Shown: in pieces, positions 27,193 to 41,054 of the stretch
Numbering within the stretch: the stretch's first letter is position 1
Layout of the letters: every line of letters starts with the position of its first letter
Assembly (NCBI RefSeq): GCF_040412425.1
Contig: NC_089768.1
Coordinates: 1,963,501-2,027,500, forward strand
Source of the DNA: Macrobrachium rosenbergii
Taxonomy: Eukaryota; Arthropoda; Malacostraca; Decapoda; Palaemonidae
Reading direction: 5' to 3'
DNA length: 64,000 bases
Notes under the pieces: model-generated
Seen by the model: the letters and a program-made list of their open reading frames with translations, nothing else
The model's database searches: none
Told to the model about the DNA's origin: nothing
Translations under genes and position numbers: made by a program

Positions 27193-27750
27193 TCATTTTT
27201 CACCTGAGCACTCCAGGTTTTCTTCCAGGAGCTGTCATGCGTATGATTAACCTGCAACAATAAATCCCTTATAACATCAATTTTGTATCAGAATTTTAAT
27301 CATAATTTTCTATAATTATTAATATAATTGTTAATTATCTCGATAAAATCAACAGTGAAATCCTATATCCATAATTTCTATAAGTAGAGATACGCTTTCG
27401 ATAATTTTTATAAGTAGAGATCCTTTTTCTGTAGTAGATGAATCCATGACGGAAGAAAAGTATTTCCCATCCGAACATCAGTGGTACCTACTTTCTTCTT
27501 TTAACATGCTTGCTTTCCCATTTGAATGGGGTAAGCATTATGCCTTCTTTTGAAGGACTTTGATTTGGCTTTGGGGTAGACTGTAGTCTTGATTGGCTAC
27601 CCTGCCTATCGGCTACCCTGCCTATCATCGCTTAGACTCCGGTAGCGTGTGTAAATGTATTGTACCAGTCACCAGCGCCCTTTCTCCCAGCAGTGAGGAG
27701 TCGTTGCGCGGTTAGGTGGACAGTCGATACTTGTGAGGTGTCTGTTATGT
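27191..27750. other. Unassigned sequence
   Basis: It contains a small local duplication, GGCTACCCTGCCTATC twice near 27,595-27,626. No gene recognised. Confidence 0.5.
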
Positions 27751-28215
27751 TTTTAGAAGATGAGTAGTATCCACTGACTAAGCCCAATGTGCAAAGAGCA
27801 CGTTATTTCTTTTTTTCTATTCGTTCAAATGCAATTTTCCTCATTAATTCATTCGTTCCTTCTTCGTTTTTACCTTCTGAATTTGTTATTATGACTACTT
27901 CGTAACGTTATGGTGACGTATTTCATTATAAAGTTGGTTTAAATGAGGTTTGGAATTAATCATCGAGCTGTTTGGCAATAACACTTTACTACATACCTGT
28001 TATTCATGATTGTCTTTGGTAAGGATGGAGTAGGTAGGGGATCGGGAGGGTAAGGGAGACCTGTGCCATATGGATTTCCTCATGGTGGATTTGTGAGGAA
28101 GTAGGAGGAGGAGGAGGAGGAAGAAAATAATAATAATAATAATAATAATATCATCAGTAATTTTAACTCAATACAGTTATAAGAAAACTGTACAGTTGCT
28201 TACATGACATCGGTA

Positions 28216-28295
<80 letters not shown>

Positions 28296-28358
28296 TCATC
28301 AGTAATTTCAACTCACTGCAGTTATAAGAAAACTGTACTGTTACTTGCATGACATGAC

Positions 28359-28418
<60 letters not shown>

Positions 28419-28546
28419 ATTTGTTTTTACAGTAAGTTATAAAGTGAAGAACTGTAGCACTAATGATGGTAGTCAGGAAAAGAAAAGTTATTGATGATCT
28501 GATTCCTTTAAAAAGTTTTTCCAGGCAGTGCTGGGTTGGTCAGCTA

Positions 28547-28548
<2 letters not shown>
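27751..28548 (+). mobile_element. Left arm of inverted repeat pair (HINE-like end)
   Basis: This arm is the reverse complement of 28,698-29,278, with substitutions. It begins TTTTAGAAGATGAGTAGTAT and ends GGGTTGGTCAGCTAGTA. It contains a GA-rich run (GAGGAGGAGGAGGAGGAAG near 28,106) and (AAT)n arrays that are absent or different in length in the right arm. No coding capacity. Confidence 0.82.
28128..28418 (+). repeat. (AAT)n arrays alternating with a unit of about 65 bp (two copies)
   Basis: (AAT)n runs at about 28,128-28,150, 28,219-28,295 and 28,361-28,418 separate two copies of a unit. The unit starts ATCATCAGTAATTT, passes through CAGTTATAAGAAAACTGTAC and ends TGCATGACAT or TACATGACAT. 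Two more copies lie inverted at 29,345-29,543. Confidence 0.93.
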
Positions 28549-28622
<74 letters not shown>

Positions 28623-28637
28623 GCTATTGGTCAACTA

Positions 28638-28698
<61 letters not shown>
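28547..28698. repeat. (TA)n spacer of the inverted pair
   Basis: Two TA arrays separated by a short ATGCTATTGGTCAACTAGTA string. The string itself resembles the CTAG terminus of the flanking arms. Confidence 0.95.
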
Positions 28699-28832
28699 CT
28701 AGCTGACCAACCCAGCGCTGCCTGGGAAAACTTTGAAGGAATTAGATCATCAATAACTTTCCTTTTCATGGACTACCATCATTAGCGCTACAGTTCTTCA
28801 CTTTATGACTTGTGTAAATACAAATGCATCGC

Positions 28833-28902
<70 letters not shown>

Positions 28903-29276
28903 TCCTTCTTCCTCCTCCTCCCTCCTACTTTCTCACAAATCCACCATGAGGAAATCCATATGGCACAGGTCTCCCCTACCCTCCCGATCCCCTACCTACT
29001 CCATCCTCACCAAAGACGATCATGAATAACAGGTATGTACTGAAGTGTTATTGCCAAACAGCTCGATGATTAATTCCAAACCTCATTTAAACCAACTTTA
29101 TAATGAAATACGCCACCGTACCGTTACGAAGCAGTCATTATAACAAATTCAGAAGGTAAAAACGAAGAAGGAACAAACAAATTAATGAGGAAAATTGCAT
29201 TTGAACGAATTGAAAAAAGGAAATAACGTGCTCTTTGCACATTGGACTTAGTCAGTAGATACTACTCATCTTAAAA

Positions 29277-29278
<2 letters not shown>
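28698..29278 (-). mobile_element. Right arm of inverted repeat pair (HINE-like end)
   Basis: It starts ACTAGCTGACCAACCCAGC, the reverse complement of the left arm's end, and mirrors the left arm to CTACTCATCTTAAAAC. An (ATT)n array lies at 28,833-28,901. Two Ile/Leu homopolymer-like frames are microsatellite translations. Confidence 0.82.
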
Positions 29279-29345
<67 letters not shown>

Positions 29346-29423
29346 TCATGTCATGCAAGTAACTGTACAGTTTTCTTATAACTGTATTAAGTTGAAATTA
29401 CTGATGACATTTTATTATTATTA

Positions 29424-29477
<54 letters not shown>

Positions 29478-29547
29478 GCGATGTCATGCAAGCAACTGTG
29501 CAGTTTTCTTATAACTGTATTGAGTTAAAATTACTGATGGTATTATA

Positions 29548-29609
<62 letters not shown>
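29279..29609 (-). repeat. (ATT)n arrays alternating with the same 65-bp unit (two copies, inverted)
   Basis: (ATT)n at 29,279-29,344, 29,413-29,477 and 29,545-29,609. Units at about 29,345-29,411 and 29,478-29,544 are reverse complements of those near 28,150-28,360 (CTTATAACTGTATT...AAATTACTGATG). Confidence 0.93.
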
Positions 29610-29729
29610 CAGCCAAACAAGCACTATAGTCAACATTTTTATTCCACTGGGACGTTTCGGCTTTAACACAATAAGCCATTTTCGACCTAAAATAGAGGCA
29701 AAACGCCAAAACATAAAACTTTTTACTAG
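29610..29729 (-). repeat. PLE pseudo-LTR, 3' copy, with degenerate hammerhead-like hairpin
   Basis: On the minus strand the core reads GGCTTATTGTGTTAAAGCC followed by GAAACGTCCC. That is a stem-II-like helix followed by the GAAA box of hammerhead ribozymes (29,649-29,687). The box expected before the helix (CUGAnGA) is diverged (TCGAAAAT), so activity is doubtful. Confidence 0.6.
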
Positions 29730-30018
29730 TAAAATACAATGTCAAAGAAAGGTCACACTCGAGAATATTTTTTTATAAACTACGTTACCATAAAAAAACA
29801 CTACTCAGAAAAGAAATCATAGTGACTTAAAACTAATACAATTCAGTGAATTACAATAGCCAATAAAACTAAGAAAAACAAACTAAAGACAAAATAAAAA
29901 AAAACATCAAATAAAACACAGAACTAAGAAACAGTAAAAAAGGCAAACAAACACGAAAAGAAAAATTACACAATAGATAAATTAACCTAATGACAGGAAA
30001 GCGAGAGCGGATAGAAAA

Positions 30019-30505
30019 TCAGTAGATTATAGATAACGGCAAGGAAGACTGATCTTGGTTGAGTTGTGGCTTAAGTTTGTGAATATATATAGATTCTAAA
30101 ATCCTTAAATCAGACAATACTGAACAAGAATCTACAATTTTAAAGTCCCTTATACTAAGTCTTGCCTGATTGCATCTACTACAATGTTCACGGATGGAAG
30201 ACTGCTGCTTGATTGCTAAGTCTCTCTCTACCTGTCCTGTCACTGATCCCTGCATGCTGGCAGTGTCTCGTTTTGAGCGCCTTTATGGAACTACCCAAAT
30301 ACCCCACTTGGCAGTTGGGGCATGTATAATGGTAAACAACACCAGAATGCAATAAATGAGGCAGTTTATCTTTGAAAGGTAGTAAGCTTTTTATTGTAAA
30401 ATCATTACGAAAACTGAATTTAAAAGTAATCTGTGGATAAAACCTATCAAAACAGTATTTCAATTCCCTCTCAAGTTGCTTAATTGATACACAGATATAA
30501 GGCAA
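30019..30505 (-). pseudogene. GIY-YIG endonuclease domain of the Penelope-like element (frameshifted)
   Basis: The first frame (30,188-30,505, 105 residues) has VVYHYTC at 56-62 in the GIY position, a CPNC pair at 62-65 and YLG at 69-71 in the YIG position. R80 and H84 follow. The frame then shifts by one base within about 30,188-30,255. The C-terminal half continues in the second frame (78 residues) with E54 in RILESIYI, the likely metal-binding Glu, and an LN pair at 65-66. The CxxC ahead of YIG and this order are characteristic of Penelope-like elements. In the family the domain nicks target DNA for target-primed reverse transcription. This copy is broken. Confidence 0.85.
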
Positions 30506-30587
30506 TTTGCAATAAAAAGCTAGTTAAGGAACTGTAGCAACTGGCATTTTAGGACTGTAAACACCCTCCAAAAACAGCCTCATGTGT

Positions 30588-31001
30588 TTAAAGACCAATT
30601 TGGTTGGATAACCATTTTTTGCGAAAAATTTTTACCAAGAATTCCATCTCTTTATGAAACAAAGTGAAATTGGAGCATAAATTATAAGCCCTGTAGATTA
30701 AGGTTTTAATTGCATTTAATTTGAAAATGTTTGGACAGTGACTGAAAAAACTCAAACCTAATCCTGAAAAGGTGGGTTTCCTGTAGACAGAGAATGAACT
30801 CTCGGATTTGTCAATGAAAGTATCTAAAAATGGCATCTTATTATTCACCTCCCCATCTAAAGTAAATTTTATATTTTCATGTTTGCTATTTAGGTATTGA
30901 GGAAAACTATTGGCCTGGTGTTCATCTTCAAAAATGAAAATACTATCATCTACAAATCGCCTATAGAGCAGGAACAGCCAAACAAGCACTATAGTCAACA
31001 T
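30588..31001 (-). pseudogene. Penelope-like reverse transcriptase, C-terminal part
   Basis: Residues 1-10 come from the pseudo-LTR. From residue 11 the frame reads LLYRRFVDDSIFIF, with FVDD (16-19) as catalytic motif C. KFTLDGEVNNKMPFLDTFID, VYRKPTFSG and an RAYNLCSNF thumb segment follow, all in the order seen in Penelope-like RTs. Motifs A and B are missing by 5' truncation. A frameshift and stop near 30,520-30,600 separate it from the endonuclease. Confidence 0.87.
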
Positions 31002-31092
31002 TTTATTCCACTGGGACGTTTCGGCTTTAACACACTATCCATTTTCGACCTAAAATAGAGGCAAAACACCATAACATAAAACTTTATACTAG
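30975..31092 (-). repeat. PLE pseudo-LTR, 5' copy
   Basis: Direct repeat of 29,610-29,729 with scattered differences. The stem-II-like hairpin is disrupted here (ACACTATCC in place of ACACAATAAGCC on the plus strand). Confidence 0.87.
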
Positions 31093-33635
31093 CTCCTCTG
31101 GCTTTCAAATATTGACTAGGATGAGACTTTCAATCTGGAACTCAAGACAGAGTTTCGTAAGCTATGCTGGGAGAGCCACTGCACAAGCAATGCTTGAATG
31201 CCAAGAATATGTATCTGTAGATAAGTCTAATTAAGCATATGAGGGTCAACTGATCATCAGAAAGTCGCATGTAGCCTGGAGCTCGTTTCTGATAGTTTGC
31301 TGCCAGGAGCTACCAGCCACCTTGATCAAGATATCTGGTGGATGCATTATGGAGATTTTGGAGTGACCCACAACTGGGTACTCTTGCACAGATAGTAGGT
31401 CTTTGCAGACAGCAGGTTGTAGAGATTAACTGGCTCATGGGAAAATATTGAATTGCAGTGATATATTTGCCTTGCAGAGAAAATTCTGCAGGCTTTGTTA
31501 TGTATAGCCTCTGCCAAATTACTGTGAAACACACTTACCACTCTTTAGTTCCTTTTGGGTCATGAATAATAATATCTCACCAACTTCATATTCATTAGCA
31601 ATGTCATTGTAGACCCTTTCTGCTAAATCCCAATAAGCATGTTTCTGATTTTCATGATTCATGTCTTTGAAACGAGCTCTATGGATTGCATACCGACTGG
31701 CATGCTTTGGCCAAACGATTGTTCTGACCAGATTCAATCAAGTAATCCACTTCACAGAGCCATTTGCAATTATGTATTAGGGCAAGGACAGCATTGGGTA
31801 TTGTAAGCGGAAGACGTGAGAAATGATCAAAATACACGTAATATATTTTCCTCTCTCTCTTCTTTCTTCTTTGTATATCCAGGGTGTTGGGCAAGAAGGG
31901 ATCCTCTGTCTTTACTAGTCACGTGCACCTATGCTGGTAAACTGAGATATGTTCAATTCTCCTTTGAATGTAATCTAGCCCAAAACAGTCGCTGTATAGG
32001 GTTGATTCCGATATCAGTTAACCGTAGCAAATTTCCATCGACACATTAAGGAGGCCATTCTTCTAGTTTCTTTTACTGCTTCAGGATGAATGCAGACAAA
32101 GACTTTAAGACAAAAAGATGTTCAAGCTCTATTATTTTCCTCATATTAGTATGTTTACTCTTTATTGGAAAAGGTAAAATCTTAAATGAGGTCATAAAGT
32201 ATCGTCTCCTCTTTCTATGGCTTCAGGTGCTGTTATTTTTTGTTTCGTTTTTTCCAATGAACTTTATCTTTATAGGAATGAGTTTGGCACGCAATAGTAA
32301 CTTGCAGGTAATTATACAACAACACATATATGCCTTTACATGGTTTACCCATATATACCTTGCTTTATCGTTCGGGAAGACATGAAACTGTAACTGGATT
32401 TCCCCACAGCTTCTATTTCATGGCATATGCATAAATGGACTCAAAAGAATTCGTGAGGATTCGACGGTCATGGAATGTGGAATGAAACTTCAGCGTTTCT
32501 TTCCTGCCTTTTTCTCTCCATTGTGTTATTTACTTAGTATAGTTATGATACTCGTATAACAACTATTGTAAATAACAAATATCATCGAAACTTGTGACGA
32601 TATTACTTAGCAACGACTTCTTCATTATATTCGCAACTACGTAGTAGGCGCACAACGGCTACTTGCATTCATCGCAGATTAGTTCCTGGGTGAGGACGTC
32701 ACATCTTGGGGTCCCTTGCTATCCCGCTCACCAGACGATGCCTTGAGACACCCGAAAAAGGTTACTGGCATCATTTTTTCTATTAGACCTTTGGTGCAGA
32801 CATAACTCAGATAATAGTAGGAGTCATCAATGATCGCAATAAGATATTTTTGACATTGCACATTGTGAAAAGTTAACTTCGCTTTGGATAATTATTGGTT
32901 ACTAATCATTAAGTAACTACTACGGTCAGCGATGCCTCATCATTCAAATTGAGCTGCTTGATAAGTGAAATAGTATTTCTATATATTAATGTGCGTTTGC
33001 ATCAGTTAGACGATCTCTGGCCCCCTGCAACTTCTGAGGTTAATAAACATCTTGTCTGCCGACTTCTTACTGTCTGTTACATTTCAGCGCCCGGTAAATA
33101 ATCATTTGTCCATTCAAAGTTTATTTTGCGGTATTACGTGTTTCTTTTTCGTGATTACTGTGTAAAGGTGCCCTACAAACACGAACCTCTTGAAACTGCT
33201 GCACGGCTTTCTCCAAAGGAGCTGTTGGTGGAAAATTTGGGTTTAAGATTTCACCAACTTCTGAGTTTTTGTAGACAGACTCAAGTGAGACGAACTGTTT
33301 GTCACAACCTGCAAGCCATGCTTGATATGTTAGAAGTGAAAGCTAACATGAAGTGTTAAATGATGGTGAGCGTGAAAGAGCTTTTATTTACGAAAAAGCA
33401 ACGAACTGACGAGAGGAAAGGAAAAAGATACCCAGAAACAAATTAGAAGAAGATATCAGGCAAGAAATGAAGGCGAAGCCTTTTTACTTCTAGAAAGCAA
33501 TGGCTATTGAAGCAAGAAACTGAAAACCTTATTCTGAAGGCGCCTAATAAAGCAAGGAGTTTATGCATTTGAGTGTCGGAGAAGAACAAGAGCCACTTGA
33601 TTCTTCATGACATTCGATGAGAAAAGGTTCACCTT
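31093..33635. other. Unassigned sequence
   Basis: Apart from the MADF-like relic, no element or gene is recognised. Frames of 99 codons (32,086-32,385) and 77 codons (33,126-33,359) have no identifiable domain. Confidence 0.45.
31519..31760 (-). pseudogene. Coding-like relic, possibly MADF-type DNA-binding domain
   Basis: The minus frame at 31,519-31,737 reads LVRTIVWPKHASRYA...RFKDMNHENQKHAYWDLAERVYNDIANEY. This resembles the pattern LIELVRxxPxLWDxxxxxYKDxxxKxxAWxEIA of MADF domains, which occur in many arthropod transposon-related and transcription proteins. The preceding LI is in another frame at about 31,740-31,760, so a frameshift is likely. No intact gene is supported. The match is weak and could be chance. 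Confidence 0.3.
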
Positions 33636-35744
<2,109 letters not shown>

Positions 35745-35749
35745 ATATA

Positions 35750-35950
35750 TATATATGCGATTTCTTCGCAGTTTTTGCATACTTTTATCTCTACGTGGCT
35801 TGAATTCAGCCGTGAGAAAACGGAAGACGCCCTTTCCTGCTATGGTAGGATTCGAAATGACGCATTGTGCTGAGAGTGGAGTACCATTAGGCCACTCAGT
35901 AGTGCGCATGGGCAAATCGCGCTTCAGAAGGAAAGGGATTCGATATTTCT
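35750..35950 (-). mobile_element. tRNA-derived SINE
   Basis: On the minus strand a tRNA-like head has an A box TGGCCTAATGG (35,884-35,894) and a B box ATTTCGAATCC (35,848-35,858), spaced as in tRNAs. An unrelated body of about 100 bp follows and ends at a short TA array. RNA polymerase III would start near 35,905 on the minus strand. Confidence 0.68.
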
Positions 35951-36179
35951 CTCCTAACTAGATTCACGGTTTGTCCTGATAAACATATCCAAACGTGTCC
36001 GGTGTTCAGGCATTTAATACATCATTGCGTCATTGGAGGCGATGATGATCATAATGATGACTATAGGCCTCTTGGTGTGTTGGGAAGGTTTAACTCCTGA
36101 GCCAGGACTGGGGATAGGCAATCGTCAATAAGAAGCCATGGTATCAGCAGATTCTAACCAGTGAATTATATACTCAGCA

Positions 36180-36330
36180 TTTAGATGACTGTAGTGATTA
36201 CAACCTAGGGCTGAAAAGGCATGATGCTTGCAACTTCATCCTAAGAGTTCTAGCAAGTCTCTTGGGATGAAGTTGTAAGCATCATGACTTTCAGACCTAG
36301 GTTGTAACCATTACAGTCATCTAAATACTA
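36180..36330. repeat. Inverted repeat with 65-bp arms
   Basis: ATTTAGATGACTGTAGTGAT at the left pairs with its near-complement ATTACAGTCATCTAAAT at the right. Inner blocks CAACTTCATCC / GGGATGAAGTTG also pair. The loop of about 18 bp is centred near 36,253. Confidence 0.88.
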
Positions 36331-36602
36331 AATACCCTACTGTTGCTAAACCTTCTAAGGCAAAAGAACTTTATGCAAATACACACACATATGCATATAT
36401 ATATATACTTTATATATAACCCAATTACATTTGAATGGACTTGCAGCAATAGTATGGGAGTGAACTCGGTTCCAGAAATCATCAGCAGAGCTCTGAGCCC
36501 CTCAGACACACACACACACACACTCACACACACACATATATATATATATATACACACTAGCAGATGCTCGCTATCGCTGGTCTTTGCTAGTTCCCTTATC
36601 TG

Positions 36603-36630
36603 TACCATACCCATACCCATACCCATATCT
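36603..36630 (+). repeat. CCCATA hexamer repeat, left segment
   Basis: Four to five CATACC units. The array resumes after the SINE at 36,911, so the SINE seems to have landed in the hexamer array. Confidence 0.85.
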
Positions 36631-36631
36631 G

Positions 36632-36903
36632 TATTAAGTTAAGTGTATCTTAGTTTAACCAGACCACTGAGCTGATTAACAGCTGGCCCGAAGGATTAGA
36701 TTTATTTTACGTGGCTAAGAACCAATTAGTTACCTAGCAACGGGACCTATAGCTTATTGTGGAATCCGAACCACATTATAGCGAGAAATGAATTTCTATC
36801 ACCAGAAAAAAATTCCTCTTATTCTCCATTGGCCGGTTGGAGATTCGAACTCGCAGCCAACAGAGTAGCTGAGAACGGAACCCGCTCGCCCAACGAAGAA
36901 CTT
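36632..36903 (-). mobile_element. tRNA-derived SINE (head at right)
   Basis: Minus-strand head with A-box-like GGGCGAGCGGGTT (about 36,880-36,892) and B box GAGTTCGAATC (36,842-36,852). A conserved body follows, with strings such as TTCGGATTCCACAATAAGC and GGTCTGGTTAAACTAAGATA. From memory this consensus is widespread in decapod genomes. Both flanks are CCCATA repeats. Confidence 0.78.
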
Positions 36904-36910
36904 AATATTA

Positions 36911-37236
36911 TACCCATATCCATACTATACCCATACCCACATCTGTTCCATACCCATACCTGTACCATACCCATACTGATACCCATACCCATATCTGTAC
37001 CATACCCATACCTATAGCCATACCCATTCACATACCACTACCCATACCCATATCCTTACCATACCCATACCTGTACCATTACCCATACTCAAATCCATTC
37101 AATACCCATGCCCATATCCATACATAACATTCCCATACCCATGCCTATCCCATACCCATACCCATATGCATACCATACCCATACCCATATCCGTACCATA
37201 CCCATACCACACCCATATCCATACCCACAGCTAAAT
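36911..37236 (+). repeat. CCCATA / CCATAC hexamer minisatellite
   Basis: About 325 bp of CATACC-type hexamers, with CATATC and TGTACC variants in a higher-order pattern. Confidence 0.93.
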
Positions 37237-37522
37237 TAACCCTACTACTAATAGTCAGCAAAAGTCTACGGGCAGCACCAGGTTCCGGTCATATTCAAAC
37301 AATTGACCGTATCTTGGTGTAGGTGCAGGAGCAGCTGTTGATGGGTATTGAATCAATGATTATGCCATTGGCATTTCCGGACCATCACTAGTAGTGCCTG
37401 CTGTTGTTCTAGAATTAGCTGTGAATCCATTTCAAAACGAAAATAGCAAAGCTCAGCCCAAAATCCTTTGTTATATACCGTTGGGTCACTTAATGTTGAA
37501 AATTTCTGGACAGTTATTAAAA
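37237..37522. other. Unassigned sequence
   Basis: Under 300 bp with nothing recognised. Confidence 0.5.
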
Positions 37523-38238
37523 TATTATTCCTGAAAGACGTCTTCACAACTCCAGGGTCCTTTGAAGCAGTCTTTAGCTCCTGAAGCATTCCTGAAGACA
37601 TGCCCATTGGATTATAACGTCTTCTTAAATTCTTAAAGACTCCAGGATCCTGTGAAGTCGTCTTCAGCTCCTAAACGGATTCCTGTCAGATCCACTTCCC
37701 TTCAGGGAAGAAATCCAGAATCTGTCTTCGGAATCATTTCTTCCACCTCTTGGAGGCACGCCCACTGGATTGTAACATCCCCTTCAATCTTAAAAACTCC
37801 AGTTGTATGACAGGAGTAGTATTTACTGTGGTCTTCATAATGCAGGTGGTTCATAGATACCACATGAGGTAAATTAAACTTTTCATATAAATTCTAAAGG
37901 TCAAGCAAGTTTTATTTTGATTTGAAAAACCTGTACATTACTTTTATTTTTTTAAATGATGTCCTTACAAATCTATAAACATTTTGTTAATAGTTCTCAA
38001 TCTCAACACATTTTCATCCTAAAACATGGAAAAGGGAAGAGGGAAGGGAAAGGAGGGGGAATGGGAAGGGGAGGGGAATGGGAAGGGGAGGGGGGAGGAA
38101 GGGGGAGGGGAGGGGAAGTGGAAGAGAGAGGGGAGGGGAAGGAAGGGCGAGGGGAAGGGGAAGGGGAAAAGGGAATGGAGGAGGAAAGTGAGAGGGGAGG
38201 GACAAACATACACACAAAGGCAGTCAAGGAAATTAATA
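37523..38238 (+). repeat. Tandem duplication, unit 1
   Basis: It begins ATTATTCCTGAAAGACGTCTTC and ends GGCAGTCAAGGAAATTAAT. Contents are a block with GACGTCTTC and CTTCAGCTCCT repeats, an AT-rich middle, then a GGGAAGGG purine tract (38,026-38,205) and a short CA run. Unit 2 follows at 38,245. Confidence 0.9.
38026..38205 (+). repeat. GGGGAAGGG-type polypurine tract
   Basis: About 180 bp of almost pure purine on the plus strand, with short GA/GGA mirror-repeat character. The Gly/Glu/Arg and Pro/Ser frames on either strand are artefacts. Confidence 0.95.
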
Positions 38239-38244
38239 CAATAG

Positions 38245-39104
<860 letters not shown>

Positions 39105-39108
<4 letters not shown>

Positions 39109-39465
39109 TGAATACTCGGGTGGTGTGTGAATATAGTAGCTCGTTGGAAAATATGCTAATGAAAAATAGCTCTAGAAATAGTAATAATAAAAGTTCACAA
39201 CAAAACTTCATTTATTTCTTAAATAAGAGGCTTCAGGTCTTGTGTGCACAATTTACTAATAATCCTCATGGGGAAAACGAGATCAAGGGCAATGTCAAAC
39301 TTAGAGGCCAAAGATCAAGTAAGAATTCAACTTTGGTTATATATACCAAATAATAACTGACAAATCCCCTCTACTATCGAATTCCTTTAACTTGAAGATA
39401 TGAGATTGTGCGGTTGTGTGTATGAGTGTGAATGCGTATATATCTGTCTATCTGTATATCTATAT
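39105..39465. other. Unassigned sequence
   Basis: No recognised feature between two TA arrays. Confidence 0.5.
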
Positions 39466-39476
39466 ATACACACACA

Positions 39477-39556
<80 letters not shown>
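39466..39556. repeat. (CA)n(TA)n microsatellite
   Basis: A short CA run and then about 40 TA units. Confidence 0.97.
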
Positions 39557-39559
<3 letters not shown>

Positions 39560-40815
39560 TTGGCTTCAGTCAAATTATAAATGAGCCAAGGTGCATTTTA
39601 TTTTATTTCTTAATTTCCCTGTATTCCATTTCTTGGTGGTGAGTATGAACACTTTGAACATTTTAGATATTTTTATCTCCTGCACAAAATGTTACAAATT
39701 TTCTTTTTCATTCCACTATTTAGTTTCCGTAATGGTAATCGACATTGTTTGTCAGTAATAATTCTTTAAGATCAAAAGCCGGAGATGCTGTCCTAAATTT
39801 CTATGCTGCACTTCAGAAAAGAAACTATTCATAGTTTAGTTACTTTGCAGAGGATACATGCTATGCACACTGTGCTACTTTCTATATCTGCACAACATAG
39901 AAAAATAAGTGAGGGAACTATTATATAACTCTGATGGTTTACTTATCGACATTCTGTATGTACCCAATTATGAACAGAAGGATAGTTTTTCCAGAATCTA
40001 CCTTTAGTATGGAAAGCTTCAGTTAATAAAGTGAATTTTGCTGCAATATAACGTGTTCTGCAATGCAAGGAAATCAATTTGAGGTGAATTCAAATCCATA
40101 CCAGAATTTCTTCATCCCTCGATACAAAATGAAAAAAACAATGCTTCTCGCCAAATTCCAGTTTCCAAGAAGTGTTTCGGAATTCAAAGATCCACTGCGC
40201 TTTTCTTATATCATCAACTCTTCTAGCTTAAAAGACAAACAAAGTTTATTCAGAAGTGAAAACCTCATTGCAAAGATGGGATTCTCAAGTACTTTCTTTT
40301 CTTAATGGAGTGTTCGCCTTTCTTTTTATTTTCCCCCGACGCTATGAATAAGGCAAAGGAAATGCTGCTCTTGGTGGGCGATTATTGTGGGTCATTAATC
40401 ACACCTGCTGACACTTCATCAAGTCAGATTGCTTTTCTGGTGATTATGTGGAGGAACACTTGTTGTTGTTTCTCTTGATGTTGTTCCTCACATCAATTCT
40501 CTCGCGTTACCGTTGTCCTTATTTGCATTTGACCTTAGCGTTTAAAAATCATTATTGGTATTCTGCTTCTAAATGATCAAAATGTCACTGGAATACAAAG
40601 CCTTTCCTAGCAAACAAATCGCTAGTGAAATACAATTTATGAAAATAGTTACTGAAATGCAGCGTCAGAGTAAATTACTTTCTCTCACTATCATTTGAAT
40701 GACCACTTTGTCAGAGTTGGAGTTCTAAAAATAATATTTAGTTTTTATAACAACAAGCCAATATATTCAAGCCATACAGCAAACATATTGCAGAGAAAGA
40801 TTTACCCCAGCCAAA
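39557..40815. other. Unassigned sequence
   Basis: An 80-codon plus frame (40,063-40,305) shows no domain. No element recognised. Confidence 0.45.

Positions 40816-41052
<237 letters not shown>

Positions 41053-41054
<2 letters not shown>

Larger units (their letters stand above)
29610..31092 (-). mobile_element. Penelope-like element, 5'-truncated, with flanking pseudo-LTRs
   Basis: About 1.48 kb is bounded by two direct repeats of about 119 bp (29,610-29,729 and 30,975-31,092). They start CAGCCAAACAAGCACTATAG and end in TACTAG. Between them, on the minus strand, lie a reverse-transcriptase fragment, a GIY-YIG endonuclease and a 3' UTR of about 280 bp. The RT is joined directly to the upstream direct repeat, lacking everything before motif C. 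This pLTR-truncated-ORF-pLTR layout is typical of Penelope-like elements. The 3' side abuts (ATT)n. Confidence 0.88.

Noticed and set aside
28805..29029. Poly-Leu and poly-Ile frames
   Set aside because: Translations of an (ATT)n microsatellite.
38003..38244. Pro/Ser- and Gly/Glu/Arg-rich frames on both strands
   Set aside because: By-products of the GGGGAAGGG polypurine tract, with all frames open at once.
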